Assembly (NCBI GenBank): GCA_018648805.1
Contig: JABGQM010000009.1
Location: 29,415-93,414 of the forward strand
Length of the DNA: 64,000 nt
Reading direction: 5' to 3'
Origin: Verrucomicrobiota bacterium
GTDB taxonomy: Bacteria; Verrucomicrobiota; Kiritimatiellia; UBA8416; JABMPJ01
The notes below the pieces were generated by a model. The model worked only from the letters and a program-made list of their open reading frames with translations. It ran no database searches and was not told where the DNA came from. Shown here one piece after another: positions 32,367-40,160 of the stretch. The position numbers were made by a program, and so were the translations under genes. How positions within the stretch are numbered: position 1 is the first letter of the stretch; the number at the start of each line of letters is the position of its first letter.

Positions 32367-33536
32367 ATGAGTGACGAAGCGGCTATGACGAATCGTGAAC
32401 GCGCGCTGGCGGTATTGCGCTATCAATCCTATGACCGGCTGCCGCTGGTGCATTTTGGTTACTGGAGTGAGACCTTGCAGAAATGGGCCGCCGAGGGCCA
32501 TATTTCCGAAGCGCTCGTGAAGGCGCATGGGGATGGCAATCCGGCTGACTACGAGCTGAACGAGCTCCTCGGCTGGGATTTCAACTGGCAGTGCATGTTC
32601 GGTCCCGCTCACGGGTTGAGGCCCGGTTTTGAACGTAAGGTTATCCGCACGTTGGAGGACGGCACGCAGCACGTTCTCAATGGTGAGGGTGTGGTGCTCT
32701 GCCGGAAACCGGGCGCGGGCTCCATTCCTGCCGAGATCAGCCATACGCTGACCGATCGCACAAGTTGGGACGAGCAGTATAGGCACCGTTACGAGTGGGC
32801 CGAGGAGCGGGTCACCGGGCAGCGCGTCTTGGTCAACGACAAGATGGTGCCGTTCACGGAGGGCGGTCTCGCCTTTCTTCAGCAGGGCGAGCGCGACTAT
32901 CTGTACGGGCTCCATTGCGGCAGCCTCTTCGGTAATATCCGCAACATCGTGGGTGTCGAGGGCAGTAGCTATATCTACTGTGACGATGAGGTGCTCTATA
33001 AGGAGATCATCGATACCAATGCCGAGCTCTGCTACGAGAACATCAAGTATACGCTCGAGACCGGCGCCCGCTTCGACTTTGCCCACTTCTGGGAAGACAT
33101 CTGCTTCAAGAATGGTCCGCTGGTCATTCCGCGCGTCTTTGACGAGTTGGTCGGGCCGCACTACAAGCGGATTACTGAGCTGCTCACCGGGCACGGGATC
33201 GACATTGTCTCACTGGACTGCGACGGCATGATCGATTCGCTTATTCCGACCTGGCTTGAGAACGGGGTCAACACCATGTTCCCGATCGAGGTGGGCACCT
33301 GGAATGCGAGTATTGCCCCCTGGCGTGAGACCTACGGCAAGGATCTGCGTGGGGTGGGGGGCATGAACAAGAATGTTTTCGCCCGGGACCGGGCCGCCAT
33401 CGACACGGAGATCGATCGACTCCAGGCGCTGGTCAAGCTCGGGGGCTACATCCCCTGTCCGGACCACCGCATTCCGCCCGGCGCCGAATGGGATATGGTC
33501 AAATATTACTGCGAGCGCATGCGCGAAACGGTCTAA
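32367..33536 (+). CDS. Uroporphyrinogen decarboxylase-superfamily protein
   Basis: The 389-residue protein starts with GGAG 7 bases upstream. It carries the usual opening of the superfamily (MTNRERALAVLRYQSYDRLPLVHFGYW), a central FDFAHFWEDICFKNGPLVIP and the barrel end LVKLGGYIPCPDHRIPPGAEW, typical of UroD-like proteins found beside sugar catabolism genes in PVC and Thermotogota/Clostridia-type bacteria. The zinc motif HxC of MtaA is not present, and it is not a heme UroD. Function unknown. The GH2 beta-galactosidase-like gene starts 16 bases after it, so the two are likely co-expressed. Third superfamily member in the window. Confidence 0.75.
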   Translation: MSDEAAMTNRERALAVLRYQSYDRLPLVHFGYWSETLQKWAAEGHISEALVKAHGDGNPADYELNELLGWDFNWQCMFGPAHGLRPGFERKVIRTLEDGTQHVLNGEGVVLCRKPGAGSIPAEISHTLTDRTSWDEQYRHRYEWAEERVTGQRVLVNDKMVPFTEGGLAFLQQGERDYLYGLHCGSLFGNIRNIVGVEGSSYIYCDDEVLYKEIIDTNAELCYENIKYTLETGARFDFAHFWEDICFKNGPLVIPRVFDELVGPHYKRITELLTGHGIDIVSLDCDGMIDSLIPTWLENGVNTMFPIEVGTWNASIAPWRETYGKDLRGVGGMNKNVFARDRAAIDTEIDRLQALVKLGGYIPCPDHRIPPGAEWDMVKYYCERMRETV

Positions 33537-33552
33537 CCTGGTTGTCGCCACT

Positions 33553-35997
33553 ATGAGAACACGAATCTGTATCGATTCTGACTGGCGCTTTGCCCTCGGG
33601 GATTATCCGGAGGCCAGCGGCACAAGCTGTGATGACCGTGACTGGCGTGCCCTCGATCTGCCGCATGACTGGTCGATCGAGGCGACGCCCCATCCCGACA
33701 ACCCGGCCCAGGCCGGCGGCGGGTTCTTTCCCGGTGGAATCGGCTGGTATCGCAAGCAGCTGGAGGTGCCGGCCGACCTTGGCGATCGCCGCGTCCTGAT
33801 CGAGTTCGACGGCGTCTACATGAACAGCGAGGTGTGGTGCAACGGTCACGCCTGCGGCAAGCGTCCTTACGGCTACAGCAGTTTCTGCTATGACCTGACC
33901 CCCCACATCAAGGCAGGGCAGACCGCCTGCATTGCAGTGCGGGTCGATAATGCGCAGCAGAAGAATTCACGCTGGTACAGCGGTTCCGGTATCTACCGTC
34001 ATGTCTGGCTGACCCTTGCCGGGCCCGTGCGGGTGGGGCACTGGGGGACCTATGTGACCACGCCGGAGGTGAGCGCTGAGCGGGCGGTGGTGGAGTGCGT
34101 GGTGACGGTGGTGAATGAGGGTGTGGATGACTTTGAGATCGAGGTGTCTGCGACGGTGATTGGGCCGGATGGAACAACCGAACATCGAACACCGAACACG
34201 GAACACCGAACATCGAACGCTTCGACCACGACGTGTGTACTAACGGCGGCGTGTCCCTGCCCTAAACTCTGGTCCCCCGACACTCCCAATCTCTACACGC
34301 TGCGCGTTGAGCTGACGCGTGACGGGGAGCTGCTCGATTCCTGTGACACGCGTTTTGGCGTTCGATCACTGCGTTTCGACGCCAACAAGGGCTTCTTCCT
34401 CAATGGGCAATCGCTCAAGCTCAAGGGTGTGAACGAACATCACGATGCCGGCTGCCTGGGCGCGGCCGTGCCGGATGATGTGATCCGGAGGCGGTTCCGC
34501 ATTCTCAAAGAGATGGGCTGCAACGCGATCCGCGTGGCACACAATCCGGCTTCGCCCGCCTTTCTCGACCTCTGCGACGAGATGGGCTTGATGGTGGTGG
34601 AGGATGCTTTTGATGAATGGAAGGACGGCAAGACGCCGTTCGGCTATGGCCTCTACTGGGACGACTGGTGGGAGCGCGACCTGGTCGACATGATCCACCG
34701 TGACCGCAACCATCCCTGCATCGTGATGTGGTCGGTCGGCAACGAGATCAAGGAAGTGCGCGAGGGGCGCCCGGAAGGCCTGCCGATCATGGAGGCGCTG
34801 CGGGAGGTGTGTCTCCGCGAGGATCCGACGCGGCCCATGACCTGCGGCTGCTGTAGCACCCGTGAGACCCTGGCCGCCGGCTATGGTCCGCTGATGGATG
34901 TGCTGGGCTACAACGGCGGCGGGGGCGGCTGCTTCGATTATGCGAAGGATCACGCCGCCTACCCGGAGATGCTGATGTTTGCGAGTGAGGTGCCGCACTC
35001 CCTGCAGACCCGCGGCGTCTACCGTACGCGCAGCTGGTATCGGGATCTGGCGCGCAACCCGGACATAGAGCGGTTGGATGTCCCGCACCTGACCGATGAC
35101 GAGGTGTTCAGGGATTTCGACGAGCACTACCAGAGCTCCTACGACAACGCCATGGTGCGCATCTCGAGTATCGATTCCTGGCGGTTGACCCGCGACCTTC
35201 CTTTCATGATCGGCGAATTCCGCTGGACCGGCTTCGACTACATTGGCGAGTGCTACGGTTGGCCGGCCAAGAGCTGGAACTTCGGGGTGATCGATCTGTG
35301 CGGGTTCCCGAAGGACACCTACTACCTCTACCAGAGCGAATGGACCGAGACGCCCATGGTGCACCTCCTGCCGCACTGGACCTGGCCGGGCCTGGAGGGC
35401 AAGACCATTCCTGTGATCGCCTACAGCAACTGCGAGCGGGTGGAGCTGTTCCAGGATGGCGTCTCCCTCGGGATCCAGGATCGGGACAGGGCAGCGATGC
35501 AGCTGCGCTGGGATGTGCCGTACCGTGCTGGGCAACTGAAGGCGGTGGGGTATCGCGGCGATGCCGCCGTAGCGACGTGTGTCCATACGACCGCCGGCGA
35601 TGCCGCGGCACTACAGCTTGAGGTCGACACGCAGGAAGGCCTCGCTCTCGGCGAGAGCGGGCTACATGGAGGGAGTAGCCCGCGCTCGTCGAGCGCGAGG
35701 CCATCCACGGCTGCATCTCCGCGCGTCGCCCACATCACCGTCACCATCGTGGACGACCAGGGCCGCATGGTGCCCCACGCCGATCACGACATTACGATCA
35801 CCGTCAGCGGACCCGCCACGCTGATCGGCCTCGAGAATGGCGATCCCATCGATTCCACGAACTATAAACTGAACCACCGTAAGGCCTTCCACGGCATGAT
35901 GCTGGCCATCGTGCAGGGGGACGATCCCGCGGGGACGGTGACCGTCACCGCGAGCGCCGAAGGCCTTGCGTCAGGGCGGTGCGAAACGTTCGAATAG
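33553..35997 (+). CDS. Beta-galactosidase-like glycoside hydrolase family 2 enzyme
   Basis: The 814-residue protein has GH2 domains in order: jelly roll (RICIDSDWRFALGD...WRALDLPHDWSIE, then GGFFPGGIGWYRK), Ig-like, TIM barrel (LKGVNEHHDAGCLGAAVP, CNAIRVAHNPASPAFLDLCDEMG), and two C-terminal beta domains. The acid/base is E398 (VGNEIKEVR) and the nucleophile is E555 (FMIGEFRWTGFDYIGE). The pattern fits beta-galactosidases of the type with the PHDW motif. No signal peptide. Two repeat insertions are translated in frame: a 7-base tandem array (residues about 209-223, TEHRTPNTEHRTSNA) and a REPIN (about 696-717). No clear Shine-Dalgarno; coupled closely to the upstream UroD-like gene. Confidence 0.85.
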   Translation: MRTRICIDSDWRFALGDYPEASGTSCDDRDWRALDLPHDWSIEATPHPDNPAQAGGGFFPGGIGWYRKQLEVPADLGDRRVLIEFDGVYMNSEVWCNGHACGKRPYGYSSFCYDLTPHIKAGQTACIAVRVDNAQQKNSRWYSGSGIYRHVWLTLAGPVRVGHWGTYVTTPEVSAERAVVECVVTVVNEGVDDFEIEVSATVIGPDGTTEHRTPNTEHRTSNASTTTCVLTAACPCPKLWSPDTPNLYTLRVELTRDGELLDSCDTRFGVRSLRFDANKGFFLNGQSLKLKGVNEHHDAGCLGAAVPDDVIRRRFRILKEMGCNAIRVAHNPASPAFLDLCDEMGLMVVEDAFDEWKDGKTPFGYGLYWDDWWERDLVDMIHRDRNHPCIVMWSVGNEIKEVREGRPEGLPIMEALREVCLREDPTRPMTCGCCSTRETLAAGYGPLMDVLGYNGGGGGCFDYAKDHAAYPEMLMFASEVPHSLQTRGVYRTRSWYRDLARNPDIERLDVPHLTDDEVFRDFDEHYQSSYDNAMVRISSIDSWRLTRDLPFMIGEFRWTGFDYIGECYGWPAKSWNFGVIDLCGFPKDTYYLYQSEWTETPMVHLLPHWTWPGLEGKTIPVIAYSNCERVELFQDGVSLGIQDRDRAAMQLRWDVPYRAGQLKAVGYRGDAAVATCVHTTAGDAAALQLEVDTQEGLALGESGLHGGSSPRSSSARPSTAASPRVAHITVTIVDDQGRMVPHADHDITITVSGPATLIGLENGDPIDSTNYKLNHRKAFHGMMLAIVQGDDPAGTVTVTASAEGLASGRCETFE
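34178..34219. repeat. 7-base tandem array inside the GH2 coding sequence
   Basis: About six degenerate copies of CGAACAT/C are read in frame as (T)EHRTPN-type residues within the second GH2 domain. It belongs to the same class of short tandem repeats as those at 3321, 40004 and 63845, but without an inverted arm. Confidence 0.65.
35638..35702. repeat. GTAG-head REPIN inserted in frame in the GH2 gene
   Basis: GGCCTCGCTCTCGG...GAGCGGGCTAC, nine bases, then GTAGCCCGCGCTCG...GAGCGCGAGGCC. This is the clearest copy: two REP units head to head, each a palindrome. It encodes a G/S/A/R-rich linker (LALGESGLHGGSSPRS) near the C-terminus of the protein. Confidence 0.85.
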
Positions 35998-36024
35998 CAC
36001 GCGGGTTTCTGCTAGGGTATCGGC

Positions 36025-36651
36025 ATGATCACGATTCCGAATGCGTTGAGTGTGGTGCGGTTGCTGCTGGTGCCGGTGCTCTACCTGCTGGCGATGCGGG
36101 GGATGCACGCGGAGTTTATGGGGCTGCTGGTGGTGTCATTCCTGACCGACTTGGTGGATGGCCCGATTGCGCGTCGTCTCAACCAGATCTCTGATATCGG
36201 CGCGCAGCTCGATAGCTGGGCTGATTTTGCGGTATACATCAGTTTGCCGGTCTGGGGCGCGTGGCTCTGGCCGGAGGTAATGCATATTCAGAAGCCGTAT
36301 GTGACCGCGGTGCTGGTGAGCTATATCGCGCCCGTGATCGTGGGCGTGATCAAGTATGGCCGCCTGCCCAGCCTGCACACCTACGGCGCCAAGGCCTCGG
36401 CGCTGTGCGTGGGTCTGAGTGTGATCCTGATGTTCGGTTTCCGCATCTACCTGCCGTTCCGCCTCTGCGTGCCGCTGGCGGTGGTAACGGCGCTCGATGA
36501 GATCGCGGCGATCACGGTCTTGCGCAGCTGGCGTCCCAATGTCCGCACCACGTGGCACGCGATCCGCCTGCGCCGCTCCGGCCTTGATATCGCCCACATC
36601 CCCAACGCCACCGCCTCGAGCTATCATCCGCATGGATGGAAGGGGGAGTGA
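36025..36651 (+). CDS. CDP-alcohol phosphatidyltransferase
   Basis: The 208-residue membrane protein has the family signature D(x)2DG(x)2AR(x)8G(x)3D(x)3D, read as DLVDGPIARRL, then QISDIGAQLD and SWAD, all residues present. Several transmembrane segments follow. Enzymes of this family transfer a phosphoalcohol from CDP-diacylglycerol or a similar CDP lipid, for example to glycerol-3-phosphate (PgsA), serine or inositol. The start MITIPNALSVVRLLLVP resembles PgsA-type proteins, but specificity is not certain. No strong ribosome site precedes the ATG. The gene sits alone between the GH2 gene and gatC and is probably not part of the carbohydrate set. Confidence 0.85.
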   Translation: MITIPNALSVVRLLLVPVLYLLAMRGMHAEFMGLLVVSFLTDLVDGPIARRLNQISDIGAQLDSWADFAVYISLPVWGAWLWPEVMHIQKPYVTAVLVSYIAPVIVGVIKYGRLPSLHTYGAKASALCVGLSVILMFGFRIYLPFRLCVPLAVVTALDEIAAITVLRSWRPNVRTTWHAIRLRRSGLDIAHIPNATASSYHPHGWKGE

Positions 36652-36659
36652 CTCCGCAC

Positions 36660-36689
36660 TTGTCTTGCCGCCCCTTGATTCCGTATGCT
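36660..36689 (+). promoter_or_regulatory. Possible promoter of gatCAB
   Basis: TTGTCT, an 18-base spacer and TATGCT lie about 30 bases before the gatC start codon. The boxes are moderate matches. Confidence 0.35.
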
Positions 36690-36720
36690 CTCGGCTCGAT
36701 TTGGATTGGAGCGTGTCAGT

Positions 36721-37026
36721 ATGGCGGATGATGTGAAAAAGGGACCTGAGGGGATCGATACGGCCTACGTGGCACACTTGGCGCGGATGGTGCTCTCGGC
36801 CGAAGAGGTGGCCGAGTTTCAGCCTCAACTTGAGCAGGTGGTGGGCTATGTCACCAAACTGCAGGAGTTGGATGTGAGCGGCATTGAGCCGACCTCGCAT
36901 GCGCAGCCGCTCTCCAACGTGTTGCGCGAGGATGCGGTGCGTGAAGGGCTGAGCTGTGAGCAGGCCATGGCCAATGCACCGCATAGTATGGATGGTCAGT
37001 TTGCGGTACCGAAGATTGTGGAGTGA
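36721..37026 (+). CDS. gatC: Aspartyl/glutamyl-tRNA amidotransferase subunit C
   Basis: The 101-residue protein shows the GatC pattern: AYVAHLARMVLSAEEVAEFQPQLEQVVGYV, then ELDVSGIEPTSHAQPLSNVLREDAV. This small subunit clamps GatA and GatB together so that Gln-tRNA(Gln) or Asn-tRNA(Asn) can be made by transamidation of misacylated tRNA. The GGAG at 36708-36711 is 9 bases before the ATG. It is first of a gatC-gatA-gatB run, split from gatA by a small inverted repeat. Confidence 0.92.
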   Translation: MADDVKKGPEGIDTAYVAHLARMVLSAEEVAEFQPQLEQVVGYVTKLQELDVSGIEPTSHAQPLSNVLREDAVREGLSCEQAMANAPHSMDGQFAVPKIVE

Positions 37027-37030
37027 CAGC

Positions 37031-37093
37031 TCACCATGAAGGACATGAAGCGCATGAAGTCACAGACGAGGACCTTCATGATCTTCATGGTGA
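37031..37093. repeat. Inverted tandem repeat between gatC and gatA
   Basis: The left arm TCACCATGAAGGACATGAAG carries 9-base units (CATGAAGNN), and the right arm ends CCTTCATGATCTTCATGG-TGA, its inverse. The right arm ends in GGTGA, which is placed to act as the weak ribosome site of gatA. A stem could form in the mRNA between the two genes. Confidence 0.7.
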
Positions 37094-37099
37094 ATCTCT

Positions 37100-38575
37100 A
37101 TGAGTCACGATGGGATGGATAACGAATCTATGGGTTTCAATTTCAATAGTTTGACAGTTCATGCGCTGCAGGAGCAGCTGCAGAGTGGGGCGACGACCTC
37201 GGTTGAGGCCGTTACGTCGCTGCTCGCGGCAATCGCGGAGCGCGACGGCGAGCTGAAGGCGTACGTGACGCTCGATGCGGAGGACGCCCTGGCGCAGGCG
37301 GCTGAAGCGGATCGGCGCCGTGCGGACGGGGAGGACGCACCGCTGCTGGGCATTCCGCTGGCGATCAAGGATGTCTTGAATGTGACGGGCCAGCCCTGCA
37401 CCTGTGGCTCGCATATTCTGCAGGGCTATATAGCGCCCTACGACGCCACCGCCATTGCGAAGTTGCGTCAAGCGGGGGCCGTATTCGTGGGGCGTACGAA
37501 CATGGATGAGTTTGCCATGGGCGGCACGACCGAGAACTCGAGCCTGCAGGTGACGCACAATCCGCACGATCTGGATCGGGTGCCGGGCGGCTCCAGTGGC
37601 GGCTCAGCCGCGGCCGTGGGCGGCGGGATTGCCGTGGCGGCGCTGGGGTCGGATACGGGCGGATCGATTCGGCAGCCGGCCTCGTTCTGCGGCTGTGTCG
37701 GCCTCAAACCAACTTATGGCCGCATCTCGCGTTACGGACTGACGGCCTTTGCCTCGTCGCTGGATCAGATAGGGCCGATGACGCACGACGTGCGCGATGC
37801 CGCCCTTCTGCTGGGCGCCATGGCGGGGGTGGACCCGATGGACTCGTCATCGGTCGACTGCCCGGTGCCGGACTACACGGCCGCGCTGAGTGGTGACCTG
37901 AAGGGCATGACGCTCGGTCTGCCGCAAGAGTACTTTGTCAAAGGCGTCGACCCGGAGGTCGAGTCGGCCGTGCGTGCCGCCGTGGCGCGCTGTCGTGAGC
38001 TGGGTGCGGAGATCCGTGAGGTCAGCCTGCCCCATACCGAGTATGCCATTGCGACCTACTATGTGATTGCCACGGCCGAGGCCTCGGCCAACCTGGCCCG
38101 GTTTGACGGCGTACGCTACGGCCGTCGCGCCGAGGGCGCCACAGATCCGATTGATATGTATGGCAAGACGCGCGCGCAGGGCTTTGGTCCCGAGGTGAAG
38201 CGGCGCATCATCCTGGGCACCTACGTGCTCAGCGGCGGCTACCACGACGCCTATTACCTGACGGCGCAGAAGGTGCGCACGCTGATCCGGCGCGATTTTG
38301 AGCAGGCCTTCGAGGAATGTGACGCGCTGTTGTCACCCGTGACGCCGACCCCGGCCTACAAGATCGGCGAGAAGGTGAACGATCCGCTGCAGATGTACCT
38401 GGGCGATATGTTTACGGCGACGGCCAACCTGGCAGGCATCTGCGGGCTGTCGGTGCCGTGTGGCACGACCGCGGCCGGACTGCCGGTGGGACTGCAGATC
38501 ATGGGGCCGGCCTTCGGCGAGGAGCAGATTTTGCGCGTGGGGCATGCCTATGAGCAGGCGGAGGCGGGGTCATGA
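37100..38575 (+). CDS. gatA: Aspartyl/glutamyl-tRNA amidotransferase subunit A
   Basis: The 491-residue amidase-signature enzyme has the Ser-cisSer-Lys triad: K90 ([11 protein letters not shown]), S165 ([14 protein letters not shown]) and S189 ([15 protein letters not shown]). The spacings of 75 and 24 match known GatA. It releases ammonia from glutamine for transamidation. Three ATGs are possible: 37100 (weak GGTGA 6 bases upstream), 37115 and 37130. The last would give the family's usual numbering, so the true N-terminus could be 10 residues shorter. The stop overlaps gatB by four bases. Confidence 0.93.
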   Translation: MSHDGMDNESMGFNFNSLTVHALQEQLQSGATTSVEAVTSLLAAIAERDGELKAYVTLDAEDALAQAAEADRRRADGEDAPLLGIPLAIKDVLNVTGQPCTCGSHILQGYIAPYDATAIAKLRQAGAVFVGRTNMDEFAMGGTTENSSLQVTHNPHDLDRVPGGSSGGSAAAVGGGIAVAALGSDTGGSIRQPASFCGCVGLKPTYGRISRYGLTAFASSLDQIGPMTHDVRDAALLLGAMAGVDPMDSSSVDCPVPDYTAALSGDLKGMTLGLPQEYFVKGVDPEVESAVRAAVARCRELGAEIREVSLPHTEYAIATYYVIATAEASANLARFDGVRYGRRAEGATDPIDMYGKTRAQGFGPEVKRRIILGTYVLSGGYHDAYYLTAQKVRTLIRRDFEQAFEECDALLSPVTPTPAYKIGEKVNDPLQMYLGDMFTATANLAGICGLSVPCGTTAAGLPVGLQIMGPAFGEEQILRVGHAYEQAEAGS

Positions 38576-39996
38576 GTTGGATTGCCACGATAGGCCTCGA
38601 GACGCATGTGCAGCTGCGCACGGAGTCGAAGATGTTCTGTGCCTGCAGCACGGGGTTCGGGGCGCCACCCAACACGCATGTCTGTCCGGTCTGTCTGGGC
38701 TATCCGGGCGCCATGCCGGTCATGAACCGGCGCGCGGTCGAGTTGACCGTACGTTCGGGGCTGATGCTCGGGTGTGAAATACCGCTCTACAGCAAGTTTG
38801 ACCGCAAGAGCTATTTCTATCCCGACATGCCCAAGAACTACCAGATCTCGCAATTCGACCAGCCGCTCTGCGAGGGGGGTGGGGTCGACATCGCGCTGGA
38901 GGGCCAGCCACCGCGGCGCATTGCCCTGACGCGGATTCATCTTGAGGAGGATGTCGGCAAGAGCATGCATTTTCGCCAGTCGAGCGGGGTGGATTTCAAC
39001 CGCGCGGGCGTTCCGCTGATGGAAATCGTCTCCGACCCCGATATGCATACCCCGGCCGAGGCGATGGCCTATCTCGTGGCGCTGAAGCAGATTCTGCTCT
39101 ACGCCGAGGTGGGCGACTGCAACCTGGAGAAGGGCAACATGCGCTGCGATGTCAACATCAGCGTGGCGCGCGAGGACGCGACGGAGCTCGGCACCAAAGC
39201 CGAGATCAAGAATATGAACACCTTCCGCGGGGCCTTTCATGCGCTCGAGTACGAGATTGCGCGTCAGATCGAAACGCTCGAAGGCGGCGGACGCATTGTG
39301 CAGGAGACGCGGCGCTGGGATCCGGACACCCAGATGACGTACAGCATGCGCACCAAGGAAGATGCGCATGACTACCGCTATTTCCCCGAGCCCGACCTGA
39401 TGCCCGTTGAGTTGACCGAGGCCCAGATCGACCGGTGGCGCGCCGGACTGCCCGAGCTGCCCGCGGCGCGCCGCGAGCGTATGGTTGAGGAATACGGGAT
39501 TCCACCCTACGACGCCGCCGTGCTGGCGGCCGACAAGCGGGTGGGGGACTACTTTGAGGCCGTGGCCCGTCAGTCGGGCAACGCCAAGGCCTCGTCCAAC
39601 TGGATCATGACCGAGATGCTGCGCCTGTTGGGCGAGCAGGAGCTGGAGATATCAGAGGTGCGCGTGACGGTCGAGGCTCTGGCCGGACTGATCGGGCTGG
39701 TCGATCACGGCACCCTCAACTCGAACTCGGCCAAGGACGTCTTTGCCGAGCTGTTTGCCAATGGCGGCGACCCGCAGGCGATCGTCGCGGCCAAGGGGCT
39801 GACCCAGGTCAGCGACACCGGTGCGATTGAGGGGCTGGTACAGGCCGCGATTGATGCGAACCCGCAGTCGGTTGAGGACTTCCGTAACGGCAAGACCAAG
39901 GCGGCCAAGTTCCTGGTAGGCCAGGTCATGCGCGTGAGCAAGGGCAAGGCCAACCCGCAGATGGTTGGCGAGATGATTGAGCGGATGCTCAGCTAG
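38572..39996 (+). CDS. gatB: Aspartyl/glutamyl-tRNA amidotransferase subunit B
   Basis: The 474-residue protein starts [21 protein letters not shown], the standard GatB opening, with the zinc cysteines in [10 protein letters not shown] and [11 protein letters not shown]. The kinase-like core has [18 protein letters not shown] and [11 protein letters not shown]. The C-terminal helical tail (residues about 330-474, [13 protein letters not shown]) reaches the tRNA. It activates the glutamate of Glu-tRNA(Gln) and amidates it. It is the last gene of gatCAB and is followed by a cruciform-like repeat, then the pilB promoter. Confidence 0.95.
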   Translation: MSWIATIGLETHVQLRTESKMFCACSTGFGAPPNTHVCPVCLGYPGAMPVMNRRAVELTVRSGLMLGCEIPLYSKFDRKSYFYPDMPKNYQISQFDQPLCEGGGVDIALEGQPPRRIALTRIHLEEDVGKSMHFRQSSGVDFNRAGVPLMEIVSDPDMHTPAEAMAYLVALKQILLYAEVGDCNLEKGNMRCDVNISVAREDATELGTKAEIKNMNTFRGAFHALEYEIARQIETLEGGGRIVQETRRWDPDTQMTYSMRTKEDAHDYRYFPEPDLMPVELTEAQIDRWRAGLPELPAARRERMVEEYGIPPYDAAVLAADKRVGDYFEAVARQSGNAKASSNWIMTEMLRLLGEQELEISEVRVTVEALAGLIGLVDHGTLNSNSAKDVFAELFANGGDPQAIVAAKGLTQVSDTGAIEGLVQAAIDANPQSVEDFRNGKTKAAKFLVGQVMRVSKGKANPQMVGEMIERMLS

Positions 39997-40003
39997 GGGG
40001 AAG

Positions 40004-40075
40004 TTAACAGTTAGCAGTAAGCAGTAAGCAGTGGGAGGGGACGTCCCCACTGCTCACTGCCCACTGCTTACTCGA
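40004..40075. repeat. Inverted tandem heptamer array (AGCAGTA/G)
   Basis: The left arm runs AGTTAGCAGTAAGCAGTGGG-like copies of a 7-base unit to the centre GGGGACGTCCCC. The right arm is ACTGCTCACTGCCCACTGCTTACT, the inverse. It could form a cruciform or an mRNA stem after gatB. Related one-armed copies are at 49318 and 61699. Confidence 0.8.
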
Positions 40076-40105
40076 ATTTCCGCGCAGCGGAAACTGCTTA
40101 ATGGC

Positions 40106-40134
40106 TTGTGGCGCGGGGAAAGCATTCGTATAGT
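40106..40134 (+). promoter_or_regulatory. Sigma-70 promoter of the pilB operon
   Basis: TTGTGG, exactly 17 bases and TATAGT. Transcription would start near 40141, about 20 bases before the pilB ATG, which has GAGAGGAT as ribosome site. Confidence 0.55.
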
Positions 40135-40160
40135 AGCTGCCTGAGAGGATTTGTTCTGAT

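Noticed and set aside
32367..33536. Heme-pathway HemE
   Set aside because: The context and sequence fit the wider UroD superfamily; no other heme gene is near and the usual HemE N-terminal motif was not seen.
34366..35586. 406-codon open frame opposite the GH2 gene
   Set aside because: Antisense to the catalytic barrel of a clear GH2.
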